Below are positions 1-7,244 of a stretch of 7,573 nucleotides of DNA, in pieces. A model generated the notes under the pieces. The model saw only the letters and a program-made list of their open reading frames with translations, was not told where the DNA came from and did no database searches. A program made the translations under genes and the position numbers. Every line of letters begins with the position of its first letter. Within the stretch, counting starts at the first letter, position 1. Origin of the DNA: Nitrososphaerota archaeon (lineage in GTDB: Archaea > Thermoproteota > Nitrososphaeria > Nitrososphaerales > UBA57); the NCBI GenBank assembly GCA_002693165.1, contig NZOP01000006.1, positions 1 through 7,573 on the forward strand. The letters are read 5' to 3'.

Positions 1-1193
1 TTTCTATAACCTCCTTTGATTATATGAAAGGTAATTCCAATGAGCGTATCTACTATTCATTGTTATTATTTACAGCAATTGGAATGACTATGCTCTCCTT
101 TGCAGTTGATCTTCTTGTTATGTTTGTTGCATGGGAACTGATGAGTCTTCCAACATTCATCTTAGCAGGATATAATAAACAAGATAAACTCTCAAATGAG
201 GCTGCTGTTAAATTCTTTATTCTTGGCGCATTATCGTCTGGTATTCTTCTCTATGGAATATCAATCATGTTCGGAATAACAGGCTCAACAAACCTTGATG
301 TAATCTCACAATCGCTTACTTCGCTCTCTCCTGATATGCTTCCGTTTGTCATATTCTCTACTATCTCAATTCTTGCAGGTCTTGGACTTAAATTATCAAT
401 TGTTCCATTCCATATGTGGATTCCAGATACCTATGAGGGTTCACCTACAACTGTTAGTGCATTATTATCTGCCGCTACAAAGAAAGCTGGTTTTGCCGCA
501 GCAATAAGAATATTTGTAGTTATATTCCCATTGTTCTATTTCGATCTATCACTTGCACTGTCTATCGTTGCTTTGGTAACAATGACTCTTGGTAACCTTG
601 CCGCACTTACTCAAAAATCAATTACAAGGATGCTGGCATATTCAAGCATTGCACAAGCTGGATATCTTCTTATAGGTATAGTAGTGTTACCGTATACCGA
701 TCTAGGACTGACTGGTTTATTATATCATTCTTTCAACCATGCTGTACTACAAGCTTCTGCTTTTCTTGCAGCTGCTTTAGTTAGATTGAAAACTTCTGGT
801 AGTGATTTATCTAATTATAACGGTCTTTCAAAAATAATGCCCATTACTTCTTTTTGTTTAGCATTGTCATTATTGGGCTTGGCAGGAATTCCTCCACTGA
901 ATGGTTTCTGGAGTAAATTAGTGCTGTTTGCAGCTGCAGTTGACGCAGGATATGCTTGGCTTGCTCTCGCTGGATTAGTTAATAGTGCAATTTCTGTAGC
1001 GTATTATTTACTTGTTATAAAAAGAATGTATATGGATGAGACCACACTCAAAAAAATCCAAGAACCACTTACATTTGTCTCAGTTCTAGTTTTTGCTTCT
1101 ATCATAATAGTTTTCACTGGAATATTTCCAAATCTACTATACGATCTGACTAATGATATTACTATATCTTTTTTTACTAAAAATCCCGTCTAA
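1..1193 (+). CDS. nuoN: NADH-quinone oxidoreductase (complex I-like) subunit N, 5' end missing
   Basis: Antiporter-like membrane subunit of a complex I-type enzyme, which couples quinone reduction to proton pumping. The reading frame is open to the left edge, so the true start lies outside; the first in-window Met (base 24) is internal. Numbering from that Met, the key charged residues are all visible: Glu38 in the WELMSLP helix, Lys123 in GLKLSIVPFH, Lys153/154 before AGFAAA, the H235/H239 pair in YHSFNHA, and Lys298 in GFWSKL. An offset of about 95 fits the E. coli NuoN Glu133, Lys217, Lys247 and Lys395 positions as I recall them, so about 90 residues are missing. About eleven hydrophobic segments follow. 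The other nuo genes presumably lie to the left. In this lineage complex I lacks the NADH-binding module, so the electron donor is uncertain. The end overlaps the convergent synthase gene by 17 bases. Confidence 0.93.
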   Translation, partial: SITSFDYMKGNSNERIYYSLLLFTAIGMTMLSFAVDLLVMFVAWELMSLPTFILAGYNKQDKLSNEAAVKFFILGALSSGILLYGISIMFGITGSTNLDVISQSLTSLSPDMLPFVIFSTISILAGLGLKLSIVPFHMWIPDTYEGSPTTVSALLSAATKKAGFAAAIRIFVVIFPLFYFDLSLALSIVALVTMTLGNLAALTQKSITRMLAYSSIAQAGYLLIGIVVLPYTDLGLTGLLYHSFNHAVLQASAFLAAALVRLKTSGSDLSNYNGLSKIMPITSFCLALSLLGLAGIPPLNGFWSKLVLFAAAVDAGYAWLALAGLVNSAISVAYYLLVIKRMYMDETTLKKIQEPLTFVSVLVFASIIIVFTGIFPNLLYDLTNDITISFFTKNPV

Positions 1194-2046
1194 TTGTAAA
1201 GTCTGCTAAATCATTAAGAAACTTTTTTTGTTCACAATCTTTGATAATTGTTAGATGTTTCTTTGCATTTTCTGCATAAACATTGGCCATTTCTCTTAAT
1301 TTTTTCAAATTTACATGTTTTTCATCATTTAGATCATTTGTTTTTATATTGTTGGTAAATTTAGCGTCTTCATTCCAATCTAAAATATCATCATGAATCT
1401 GATATGCAATTCCTAAATTTAATCCAAAACCAGCTAAACTATCAATTTCTTCTTCGTTTCCTCCTCCAATTATTGCTCCTAGCTTTGCTGATGTTTGGAA
1501 TAATGCCGCTGTTTTCTCACTAATTATTGTTAGGTATTCAACCCACGAAACTTTTCTTAAGTTTACTCCTAATTCTCTTTGTTCTCCTTCACACATTCTT
1601 ATTGCTGCTAGTGAAAGTTCTTTTGCAATTCGTGGATCATTATATCTCGATGCAATCTCTAAAATAATTCCAAATACAAAGTCTGCTGTTAGAATAGAAG
1701 TATTATTTCCATAACGTTTATGAAACGAATCTCTGTCACGTCTTTTTATTTGTTCATCAATTATATCATCATGTATAATTGATTCTGTATGTAACAATTC
1801 AACTGCTACTGAAGCGAGATCTGTTTTGCCCGCTGGTACTCCGACAGATTCTGCAGACAACATTAAAATCAAAGGTCTTATTCTTTTTCCACCATGTGTG
1901 GCATACATTAAAGGTTCATGAAAACTTGACCAACTATGTCCGTCGAAAACTTTGAGTAATGCTTTATCAAAACTTGAAATATAGCTTTTAGACTTTATTT
2001 CTAATATACGTATTAATTCTTCTCTATTCAAATTACTCTTGCTCAT
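1177..2046 (-). CDS. idsA: Isoprenyl (probably geranylgeranyl) diphosphate synthase
   Basis: Type I trans-prenyltransferase that condenses isopentenyl diphosphate with allylic diphosphates, presumably to supply C20 chains for archaeal membrane lipids. Numbered from a GTG at 2079, the family marks are GGKRIRP (63-69), the first Asp-rich motif HDDIID (Asp104, 105, 108) followed by RR (113-114), and the second motif YQIHDDILD (Asp230, 231, 234); Lys254 in NDLNDEKH fits the conserved diphosphate-binding lysine. I prefer the ATG at 2046 (289 aa): GGGAGG lies 12 bases upstream and a TATA-like box at 2086-2100 would start transcription near 2070, downstream of the GTG. The protein is shorter than the usual 320-330 aa; a segment after Lys254 seems missing (see findings). 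Glu99, five residues before the first Asp motif, is unusual at a position that often sets chain length, so product length is uncertain. Confidence 0.88.
   Translation of the reverse strand: MSKSNLNREELIRILEIKSKSYISSFDKALLKVFDGHSWSSFHEPLMYATHGGKRIRPLILMLSAESVGVPAGKTDLASVAVELLHTESIIHDDIIDEQIKRRDRDSFHKRYGNNTSILTADFVFGIILEIASRYNDPRIAKELSLAAIRMCEGEQRELGVNLRKVSWVEYLTIISEKTAALFQTSAKLGAIIGGGNEEEIDSLAGFGLNLGIAYQIHDDILDWNEDAKFTNNIKTNDLNDEKHVNLKKLREMANVYAENAKKHLTIIKDCEQKKFLNDLADFTIRRDF
1223..1229 (+). terminator. Possible oligo-T terminator of nuoN
   Basis: Seven consecutive T residues lie 30 bases after the nuoN stop codon, inside the antisense 3' part of the prenyl synthase gene. Oligo-T tracts stop archaeal RNA polymerase, so the nuoN message may end here. 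Another T7 at 1169-1175 lies before the stop codon and would be less useful. Confidence 0.35.
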
Positions 2047-2085
2047 TTTTTTTATAATCCTCCCAACATTTAAACTCACGTTACC

Positions 2086-2100
2086 TTTTTAATATTTATT
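2086..2100 (-). promoter_or_regulatory. Candidate TATA box of the prenyl synthase gene
   Basis: On the minus strand this reads AATAAATATTAAAAA, an archaeal TATA-like box. Initiation about 25 bases downstream would fall near 2070. That leaves a leader of roughly 20-25 bases carrying GGGAGG (2064-2059) before the ATG at 2046. It is read by eye; no mapped start supports it. Confidence 0.45.
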
Positions 2101-2102
2101 AT

Positions 2103-2251
2103 GCCCCGCCTCTGACTGACATAGATCATTGGTTGGTTCAATACCTTTCCTTACCATTCCTCTTAACTCGGGGCTATTTATGATCTGTCACACCGCTGGG
2201 TGGCCAATAAATCATTAACGTATTTTACACACTTATTCATAATTGGCCGTC
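2103..2251. other. Unidentified structured region, possible noncoding RNA or leader
   Basis: This part of the 267-base divergent spacer is richer in G and C than its surroundings and carries three inverted repeats. Stem A pairs GCCCCG (2103-2108) with CGGGGC (2169-2174). Stem B pairs 2117-2129 with 2180-2190, 11 pairs with a two-base bulge at 2122-2123. Stem C pairs 2199-2208 with 2242-2251, ten pairs including two G-U if read as plus-strand RNA; its core is GGCCAAT/ATTGGCC. A and B interleave, so they would form a pseudoknot or alternative folds. No tRNA, RNase P or SRP consensus was recognised. The strand is undecided: a T-rich tract near 2295-2306 could end a plus-strand transcript, while AAATATTATT (2280-2271) could start a minus-strand one. 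A DNA operator for the flanking promoters is also possible. Confidence 0.4.
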
Positions 2252-2301
2252 ACAGTGTCTTTATGACCACAATAATATTTTCATACGATGATTTATTTGT
2301 C

Positions 2302-2326
2302 TTTTTAAAAAGAAATCTTTAAGAAT
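2302..2326 (+). promoter_or_regulatory. Candidate promoter of the cyclophilin gene
   Basis: Two TATA-like candidates precede the ATG at 2347. TTTTTAAAAA (2302-2311) would start transcription near 2331 and give a leader of about 16 bases. TTTAAGAAT (2318-2326) would place the start at or next to the ATG, giving a leaderless message. The second agrees with the absence of a Shine-Dalgarno sequence before the ATG. A third AT-rich run at 2329-2339 lies too close to the ATG. The first box is a perfect palindrome and could also act on the minus strand. Confidence 0.4.
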
Positions 2327-2346
2327 CTTATATATTAATCTGATTC

Positions 2347-2967
2347 ATGCTAAAAGGAAATAATAGGATTATTGTTACTGCTGTTATAGGTATTATTCTA
2401 CTCGTTGGAGCAAATTTTATCTTTAATAGTGATGACGGCTTTATTTCCTCGAGTAATAGTATGGAAGGACCAAAAGCTGTTATAGAAACTGACTTTGGCA
2501 ATATTGTTATACAACTTTATGCCGATGCTGCTCCAGGACATGTTGATAATTTCGTACAATTAGCTGGCCAAGGATATTATGACGGAACTACTTTTCATCG
2601 CATTATCCCCGGGTTTATGATACAAGGCGGAGACCCTAATTCTAGAGACGAAGATCGACGTACACATGGTATGGGAGGTCATTCTGCAAAAGGCCCTAAT
2701 ACAGTTGTTAATGCAGAATTTAGTAAAACATTGAAACATAATAGAGGAATTTTATCTATGGCACGTAGTCAAGACATCAATAGTGCAGGTTCTCAGTTCT
2801 TTATCGTTGTAGCTGATTCACATTTTCTTGATGGACAGTATTCAATTTTTGGCGAAGTTGTTGAAGGTATGGATGTTGTTGATAAGATTGTTAGTATGCC
2901 TAGAGATGGAAACGACAATCCACATGATAGAGTTGTGATGAACAAAGTTTCCATTATTTCAGAATAG
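2347..2967 (+). CDS. Membrane-anchored cyclophilin-type peptidyl-prolyl isomerase
   Basis: Catalyses cis-trans isomerisation of proline peptide bonds. A basic N-terminus (Lys3, Arg7) and one hydrophobic segment (about 8-26) with no lipobox Cys suggest a signal anchor that places the catalytic domain outside the membrane; a cleaved signal is less likely. After a polar linker (27-42) a complete cyclophilin domain fills 43-206. FHRIIPGFMIQGGDP carries the catalytic Arg85 and Gln93, and SQFF (149-152) carries the hydrophobic pocket Phe. The ligand-loop residues corresponding to human CypA Trp121 and His126 are Phe160 and Tyr165, which suggests weak cyclosporin binding (inferred). The start is the only Met giving the anchor, and no ribosome binding site precedes it. 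The gene stands alone and ends 9 bases into the convergent pheT. Function is probably folding of exported or membrane proteins. Confidence 0.92.
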   Translation: MLKGNNRIIVTAVIGIILLVGANFIFNSDDGFISSSNSMEGPKAVIETDFGNIVIQLYADAAPGHVDNFVQLAGQGYYDGTTFHRIIPGFMIQGGDPNSRDEDRRTHGMGGHSAKGPNTVVNAEFSKTLKHNRGILSMARSQDINSAGSQFFIVVADSHFLDGQYSIFGEVVEGMDVVDKIVSMPRDGNDNPHDRVVMNKVSIISE

Positions 2968-4608
2968 CTTTTCTCTTAATAATTCCTCTAAATTGATATC
3001 AAATAATACAACAGGTGTTCGTATTGCAAAATTCTCTAATATTTGGGGATGAATCTCACCTATTATTCCTATATGTGTTTTTCCATTAAAGATGTTTGCA
3101 ACCCTTCCTTTCAAAAATACTTCATTTTCACTTGCCGCTGTTCGAAAGTCTATATTAAATAATTGTTTACCCACTGCGTTTAGGTATGAACTTGCTTCAG
3201 TAAAGTTTACTGTTGCATGTGCTAATCCTACTGTTAAATTATATTGCTCTTTGATCGTATTATTATCTTTTAGAAAAATTTTTGAGATTTCAAAAATACG
3301 TTGAGGATATTTTTTATGAATATTTCTTGAGAATGTCTTAAGAATTCCAGGTATGTTTGAATTTTTCAATATTTCATGTTCTATGCTTTTTGTATCCACT
3401 ACTTTGATAATGTCCTTATTTTTTATATTGGATTTATCTAATATCTCTTGACTAATTAGGCCTATAGTCATAATCTCAATTAATCCCAATCCAGTCAATA
3501 CATCTCTTGTTTGTGTCAATAATTGCTGTTTTTTATCAAATCCTCCCGTCATATTAGATCCTGGTAGTGTCGGTTGTAAATTTTGTATCCCATAACCTAA
3601 TCCGATTTCTTCTACTAAATCTACTGGATGTATCAAGTCAAACCTAAATGGCTGTGTTTTTATTTTTATTATATCTTCATCTATTTCAGCCAACATTCTA
3701 CATCTTCTCAAATATTCTACTACTTCTTTTCCTGATAATTCTAAACCTAGAAGGGATTTTGCATAAGATAATTTAACTTTAAATACTTTATCCGGAATTT
3801 CTGGCGTTGTCTCCGTTCTGTTATCATAACTTATTTTTACAGAATGTATACTGCCACCTGCATCGCTTAATGCTGTAAATAATATAGATAGTGCATTGTT
3901 TACAGCTGCTAGTTCTGTACCTGTTACATCAATAAACAGATTAGTTGTTTTTGAATCTAATTTTGTCAAATCTCCATTAATTATTGGAGGAAACGACAAT
4001 ACTTCTTTATTTGCATCTCTGAGTATTGGGTATAATTTGTGTTCTGATAGTATTTTAGAATATTTTCCACCAATTTCGGAATTTAATATTTCCCTTATTG
4101 TCATTTGTTTATTTTTTGTTAATGGAATAAATGAAAATGATTCATCTACTGTAATGTATTCTATAGGAGCTTTAATAACATCAAAGTTATGAATTCCTAT
4201 TGAAACCTTCTTTCTCTTTCTTCCTATTCCATTATGAAGATCCTCTTGCATAGTTATTATTTGTCTGATTGATTCATCATCTAATTTAATCCCCTTGATA
4301 ACTACTGCTACAATATACGGTCTTACTCTTTCAATCGATTTATCAACATGTATATCTACATCTCCATCAGTTACATTATATCGAGGAAATTCTTTTTCAA
4401 AATCTAAAAAACTATTTAGAGCTCTTGCAAGGCCATAATCTGTAGAATAATCTGGTCTATTTGGATTATATTCTATTTTTATATACTGTTCTGTTTTCTC
4501 CTCAATATCTAGTCCTAAATATGGTATTATGTCAACCAGTTCATTTTTAGATATTTCACCTTTTAACATAGAAAATAATCTATCAAAATATACTGTAACT
4601 ACGGGCAT
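2959..4608 (-). CDS. pheT: Phenylalanine--tRNA ligase, beta subunit
   Basis: Beta chain of the (alpha-beta)2 enzyme that charges tRNA-Phe in the cytoplasm; it contributes tRNA binding and editing of mischarged tyrosine. The length (549 aa) is that of the archaeal/eukaryotic form. Numbering from the preferred start, the N-terminal B1-like part ends in NPNRPDYSTDYGLARAL (about 48-64), the B3/B4 editing region includes HNGIGRKRKKVSIGIHNFD (about 125-143) and FPPIINGD (206-213), the B5 region contains RFDLIHPVDLVEEIGLGYG (about 322-340), and the catalytic-like fold closes with GEIHPQILENF (about 517-527). I chose the ATG at 4608 because MPVVTVYFDRL is the usual family start and AGGAG lies 7 bases upstream. 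An ATG at 4629 would add seven residues and has no such support. The ATG lies inside the last codons of pheS (10-base overlap), consistent with translational coupling. Confidence 0.95.
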   Translation of the reverse strand: MPVVTVYFDRLFSMLKGEISKNELVDIIPYLGLDIEEKTEQYIKIEYNPNRPDYSTDYGLARALNSFLDFEKEFPRYNVTDGDVDIHVDKSIERVRPYIVAVVIKGIKLDDESIRQIITMQEDLHNGIGRKRKKVSIGIHNFDVIKAPIEYITVDESFSFIPLTKNKQMTIREILNSEIGGKYSKILSEHKLYPILRDANKEVLSFPPIINGDLTKLDSKTTNLFIDVTGTELAAVNNALSILFTALSDAGGSIHSVKISYDNRTETTPEIPDKVFKVKLSYAKSLLGLELSGKEVVEYLRRCRMLAEIDEDIIKIKTQPFRFDLIHPVDLVEEIGLGYGIQNLQPTLPGSNMTGGFDKKQQLLTQTRDVLTGLGLIEIMTIGLISQEILDKSNIKNKDIIKVVDTKSIEHEILKNSNIPGILKTFSRNIHKKYPQRIFEISKIFLKDNNTIKEQYNLTVGLAHATVNFTEASSYLNAVGKQLFNIDFRTAASENEVFLKGRVANIFNGKTHIGIIGEIHPQILENFAIRTPVVLFDINLEELLREKLF

Positions 4609-6116
4609 AATGGAACTCCTCTTAACCAATCCAAGTCATTTTCATAAAGTTTCCTTACGTCATCTATTCCATATCTTAACATAACTAGTCTTTCTAGTCC
4701 ACTTCCCCAAGCTAACACAGGATTATTTACTCCTAGTGGTTTTGTAACTTCAGGTCTAAATATTCCCATACCTCCTAATTCTATCCATTTTGATAATCCT
4801 TCATGATAAACCATAGATTGTAATGACGGTTCCGTATAAGGAAAAAATGAAGGCCAAAACTTTATCTTATTAAACCCTAATTTATTATAGAATTTTGTAA
4901 GTAATCCCATTAAATCTCTTAATGTTACTTTATCTCCCACAACTATTCCTTCAATCTGATGGAATTCTACTAGATTCTTAAATGTGACTTTCTCATTTCT
5001 AAATACTCTTCCAACTGAAAATACTCTATCTTCAACAGGTTTATTGTCTGCTAAATGTCTAACTGACACACATGTAGTATGAGTTCTTATTACCATCTTT
5101 TTTGCAAGTTCTACATTCCATTTATATCCCCATCCTTCTGATCCTGTTTCTGATCCGTTTTCATGTACGTTTGATACATTATTTAATATCTGTTTATCAA
5201 TATCCAATGTTGACTCTTCCTTATCAAGATAAAATGTATCTTGAATATCTCTTGCAGAATGGTCTTGTGGAGTGAATAATGCATCAAAATTCCAAAATGA
5301 AGATTGTACAATTGGACCTTCAACTTCCTGAAATCCTAAAGACACAAAAATTTCTCTTACTTCATCAATAAATATTCTGATTGGGTGTTTTCTTCCCGAG
5401 TAGATATTTGGAGATGCAGATTCAACATTTAATGGTCTGAAATTTACATTGCGCCATTCTCCTGATTCTAATAGCTTTGGCGTAAGAACATCAGTATAAT
5501 CTTCGTCTCCTATCTTTTCCGAAATTTTTAGTCCAGTTTCAGTAATTCTTACTTTGACTTTTTTAGTTAATTCTTCAACTATATAATCTGGTCTTTTTGA
5601 CATTACCCTGAGTACTTTTCTTTCATCTTCCGTAAAATTTGTCAAGTGCATCTGATCTGAAATTTTATTTAATATTTCTTCTAATTTCGATTTAGGAATA
5701 TTATTATCTTTCTTTATCATTATTGTATTATTTTCTTTAAAAATTGTAATCCATTTTTCAGCTCTTGCATATCCAAGCGCCGCAGATAATTCATCTTGTT
5801 CCAAGTCTGATCTAGCGAATAATTTTTCTAATTCTATCTTTTCATCATTATTTAATTTGTCAACAAGTCTTTTCTCAGGTAATCCATTTTCCTTTGCTTT
5901 TTTACCTTCTTTTCCTAATGATATTGTTTTCTCTTCTTTAATTTCTAGATCTACAAGTTTCTTCTCTTTTAACCATTCTATAGATCGTCTAATTTGATCT
6001 ATAGTTAGATCCGATTCGTTAACTATTTGTTCTAAATCTGCTAAATTCTTTGAACGTAATACTTTCAGTACTTTCTTTTCTAACAAATGAAAATTTTCTG
6101 GATTCATATCTGGCAC
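4599..6116 (-). CDS. pheS: Phenylalanine--tRNA ligase, alpha subunit
   Basis: Catalytic chain of the phenylalanyl-tRNA synthetase, a class II enzyme that activates phenylalanine with ATP and transfers it to tRNA-Phe. At 505 aa it is the long archaeal/eukaryotic type, with about 200 N-terminal residues that look like winged-helix units (about 8-60, 85-137 and 155-205). Motif 1 starts at HPIRIFIDEVREI (244-256), motif 2 is VFRNE (371-375) with EFHQIEG (384-390), and motif 3 is GSGLERL (471-477). PYTEPS (426-431) lines the phenylalanine pocket. The insert ending GSEGWGYKW (about 325-333) is typical of the archaeal type. The start is a GTG with AGGTG six bases upstream; the in-frame ATG at 6107 would be 15 bases away, so the GTG is preferred. 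The gene starts 9 bases after trpS and overlaps pheT. Confidence 0.96.
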   Translation of the reverse strand: MPDMNPENFHLLEKKVLKVLRSKNLADLEQIVNESDLTIDQIRRSIEWLKEKKLVDLEIKEEKTISLGKEGKKAKENGLPEKRLVDKLNNDEKIELEKLFARSDLEQDELSAALGYARAEKWITIFKENNTIMIKKDNNIPKSKLEEILNKISDQMHLTNFTEDERKVLRVMSKRPDYIVEELTKKVKVRITETGLKISEKIGDEDYTDVLTPKLLESGEWRNVNFRPLNVESASPNIYSGRKHPIRIFIDEVREIFVSLGFQEVEGPIVQSSFWNFDALFTPQDHSARDIQDTFYLDKEESTLDIDKQILNNVSNVHENGSETGSEGWGYKWNVELAKKMVIRTHTTCVSVRHLADNKPVEDRVFSVGRVFRNEKVTFKNLVEFHQIEGIVVGDKVTLRDLMGLLTKFYNKLGFNKIKFWPSFFPYTEPSLQSMVYHEGLSKWIELGGMGIFRPEVTKPLGVNNPVLAWGSGLERLVMLRYGIDDVRKLYENDLDWLRGVPLCP

Positions 6117-6125
6117 TTATAACAC

Positions 6126-7244
6126 CTAATCTTTTAAAATAAATTTATCGAAAATTTTCTCGGCCGCTTTTCTCTTTCGTTGATGTTCTTTTAAAAATTC
6201 TTTTGTTTTTTCGATAGTAATCTCTTTTAATTCACCTGATAATAAATTTCCCGCCCTGTAGTCTTTTTCTATTTCTTCCATTCGTTTATCATCTTTTTCC
6301 AACAACATATTGAGATATTGAAATGCACTATCTATTTCTGGTTCTCCTCCAAATTTTCTATGTTCTTCTATTGTATTTTTTCCTCCTGTAAACGCATTTT
6401 TTATTTTCTTTTCTGCGACTTCAAGATCATCTGTAGTAAAAATTGCAGTGTTTGGTTCAGACGCACTCATTTTTCCACCTTTTTGCAATCCAGGTAAAAA
6501 TTTTGAATGGATTTGTGCAGGTTTATAGTATCCTAGTTTTGGTGCAATTTCTCTTGCTATTCCTCTCCAATAATCATCTTGATCTATTGCTGCAGGAATT
6601 AAACATGGTATATTTTTTTCCTTTAAAACACAAGGTAGGAAACATGTTGCAGCTTGTAGTGCAGGAAAGAAAATCATTCCGATGTTTGAACTATTTTTAA
6701 AACCAAATATACCTTTTGCAGTGGAAAATGTTACATGTTTTGCTATATCTATAGATATTTTATACATTTTCTTTATATATTCAGTATTTTTAAAAATGAA
6801 TGTTTTTTTTGGATCAAAACCAAGTGCTATTATATCTAAAATGTTTTCATATGAAAATTCAGAAACCTGTTTACTAGTTAAGTTTCTATCATGCATATAT
6901 TTTTCATCATCTGTAATTTGAAAATATAATTCAGCACCAAATTTTTCTTGCAGGTGTTGTGTAAATATCCAAGGTAGTAAATGCCCTAAATGAGTATTCC
7001 CGGATGGTCCTCTACCTGTATAAAGGAAAAATTTTTCTCCTGCTTCGTATCTATCGATTATCCAAGTTAAGTCTCTATGACTAAAAAATACCTTTCTTCT
7101 TAACATAAAATGAAGTTCTCCCGTATGCTTTTTTATTTTATTCAACAAATCTTCTTCAATGTAAGACGTTCCAAAATCTCTTACTAGTTTGTCATAATCC
7201 ATGTTTCCCTTTACTTCCCATGGCGTTACCGCATAATCCTCCAA
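6126..7244 (-). CDS. trpS: Tryptophan--tRNA ligase
   Basis: Class I synthetase that charges tRNA-Trp in the cytoplasm. At 372 aa it is the archaeal/eukaryotic type, longer than the bacterial enzyme. The HIGH motif reads HLGH (85-88) in GPSGNTHLGHLLP, and the KMSKS motif is KMSAS (258-262), the usual form in this branch. The AIDQDDYWR stretch (219-227) and FFPALQA (192-198) belong to the active-site fold. The N-terminal VTPWEVKG (6-13) is conserved in the family. This supports the TTG start at 7244 over the ATG at 7202; the TTG has AGGTG five bases upstream. This is the first gene of the trpS-pheS-pheT cluster and is the one nearest the promoter. Confidence 0.95.
   Translation of the reverse strand: MEDYAVTPWEVKGNMDYDKLVRDFGTSYIEEDLLNKIKKHTGELHFMLRRKVFFSHRDLTWIIDRYEAGEKFFLYTGRGPSGNTHLGHLLPWIFTQHLQEKFGAELYFQITDDEKYMHDRNLTSKQVSEFSYENILDIIALGFDPKKTFIFKNTEYIKKMYKISIDIAKHVTFSTAKGIFGFKNSSNIGMIFFPALQAATCFLPCVLKEKNIPCLIPAAIDQDDYWRGIAREIAPKLGYYKPAQIHSKFLPGLQKGGKMSASEPNTAIFTTDDLEVAEKKIKNAFTGGKNTIEEHRKFGGEPEIDSAFQYLNMLLEKDDKRMEEIEKDYRAGNLLSGELKEITIEKTKEFLKEHQRKRKAAEKIFDKFILKD

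Noticed and set aside
2076..2129. 17-codon minus-strand ORF upstream of the prenyl synthase, ending over the GTG at 2079
   Set aside because: It has no ribosome site, lies upstream of the predicted transcription start and contains half of two inverted repeats; the length is easily chance.
2103..2174. tRNA gene suggested by GCCCCG/CGGGGC ends about 72 bases apart and a GGTTCAATACC string
   Set aside because: The T-arm-like string is in the wrong place relative to the 3' acceptor strand, its stem does not extend to five pairs, and there is no D-arm, anticodon arm or tRNA intron pattern on either strand.
2199..2254. H/ACA guide RNA: ten-pair stem followed directly by ACA (2252-2254)
   Set aside because: The 33 bases inside the stem lack a clear upper helix, kink-turn or guide loop; the ACA could be chance.
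2286..2344. C/D box RNA (GATGA near 2287 and CTGA near 2340)
   Set aside because: The C box does not match the consensus, the internal D' and C' boxes are missing, and the span overlaps the cyclophilin promoter.
2080..2346. RNase P or SRP RNA in the divergent spacer
   Set aside because: The conserved RNase P core strings and the SRP S-domain motifs were not found on either strand, and the space is smaller than these RNAs usually need.
3092..3304. 70-codon plus-strand open frame
   Set aside because: It lies antisense to pheT, has no recognisable protein features and no promoter; it is a shadow of the real gene.
3896..4192. 98-codon plus-strand open frame
   Set aside because: It lies fully inside pheT on the other strand, where conserved PheT sequence explains the DNA.
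6443..6921. Two overlapping plus-strand open frames of 85 and 79 codons
   Set aside because: Both are antisense to the conserved core of trpS, including the KMSAS region, and have no signals of their own.
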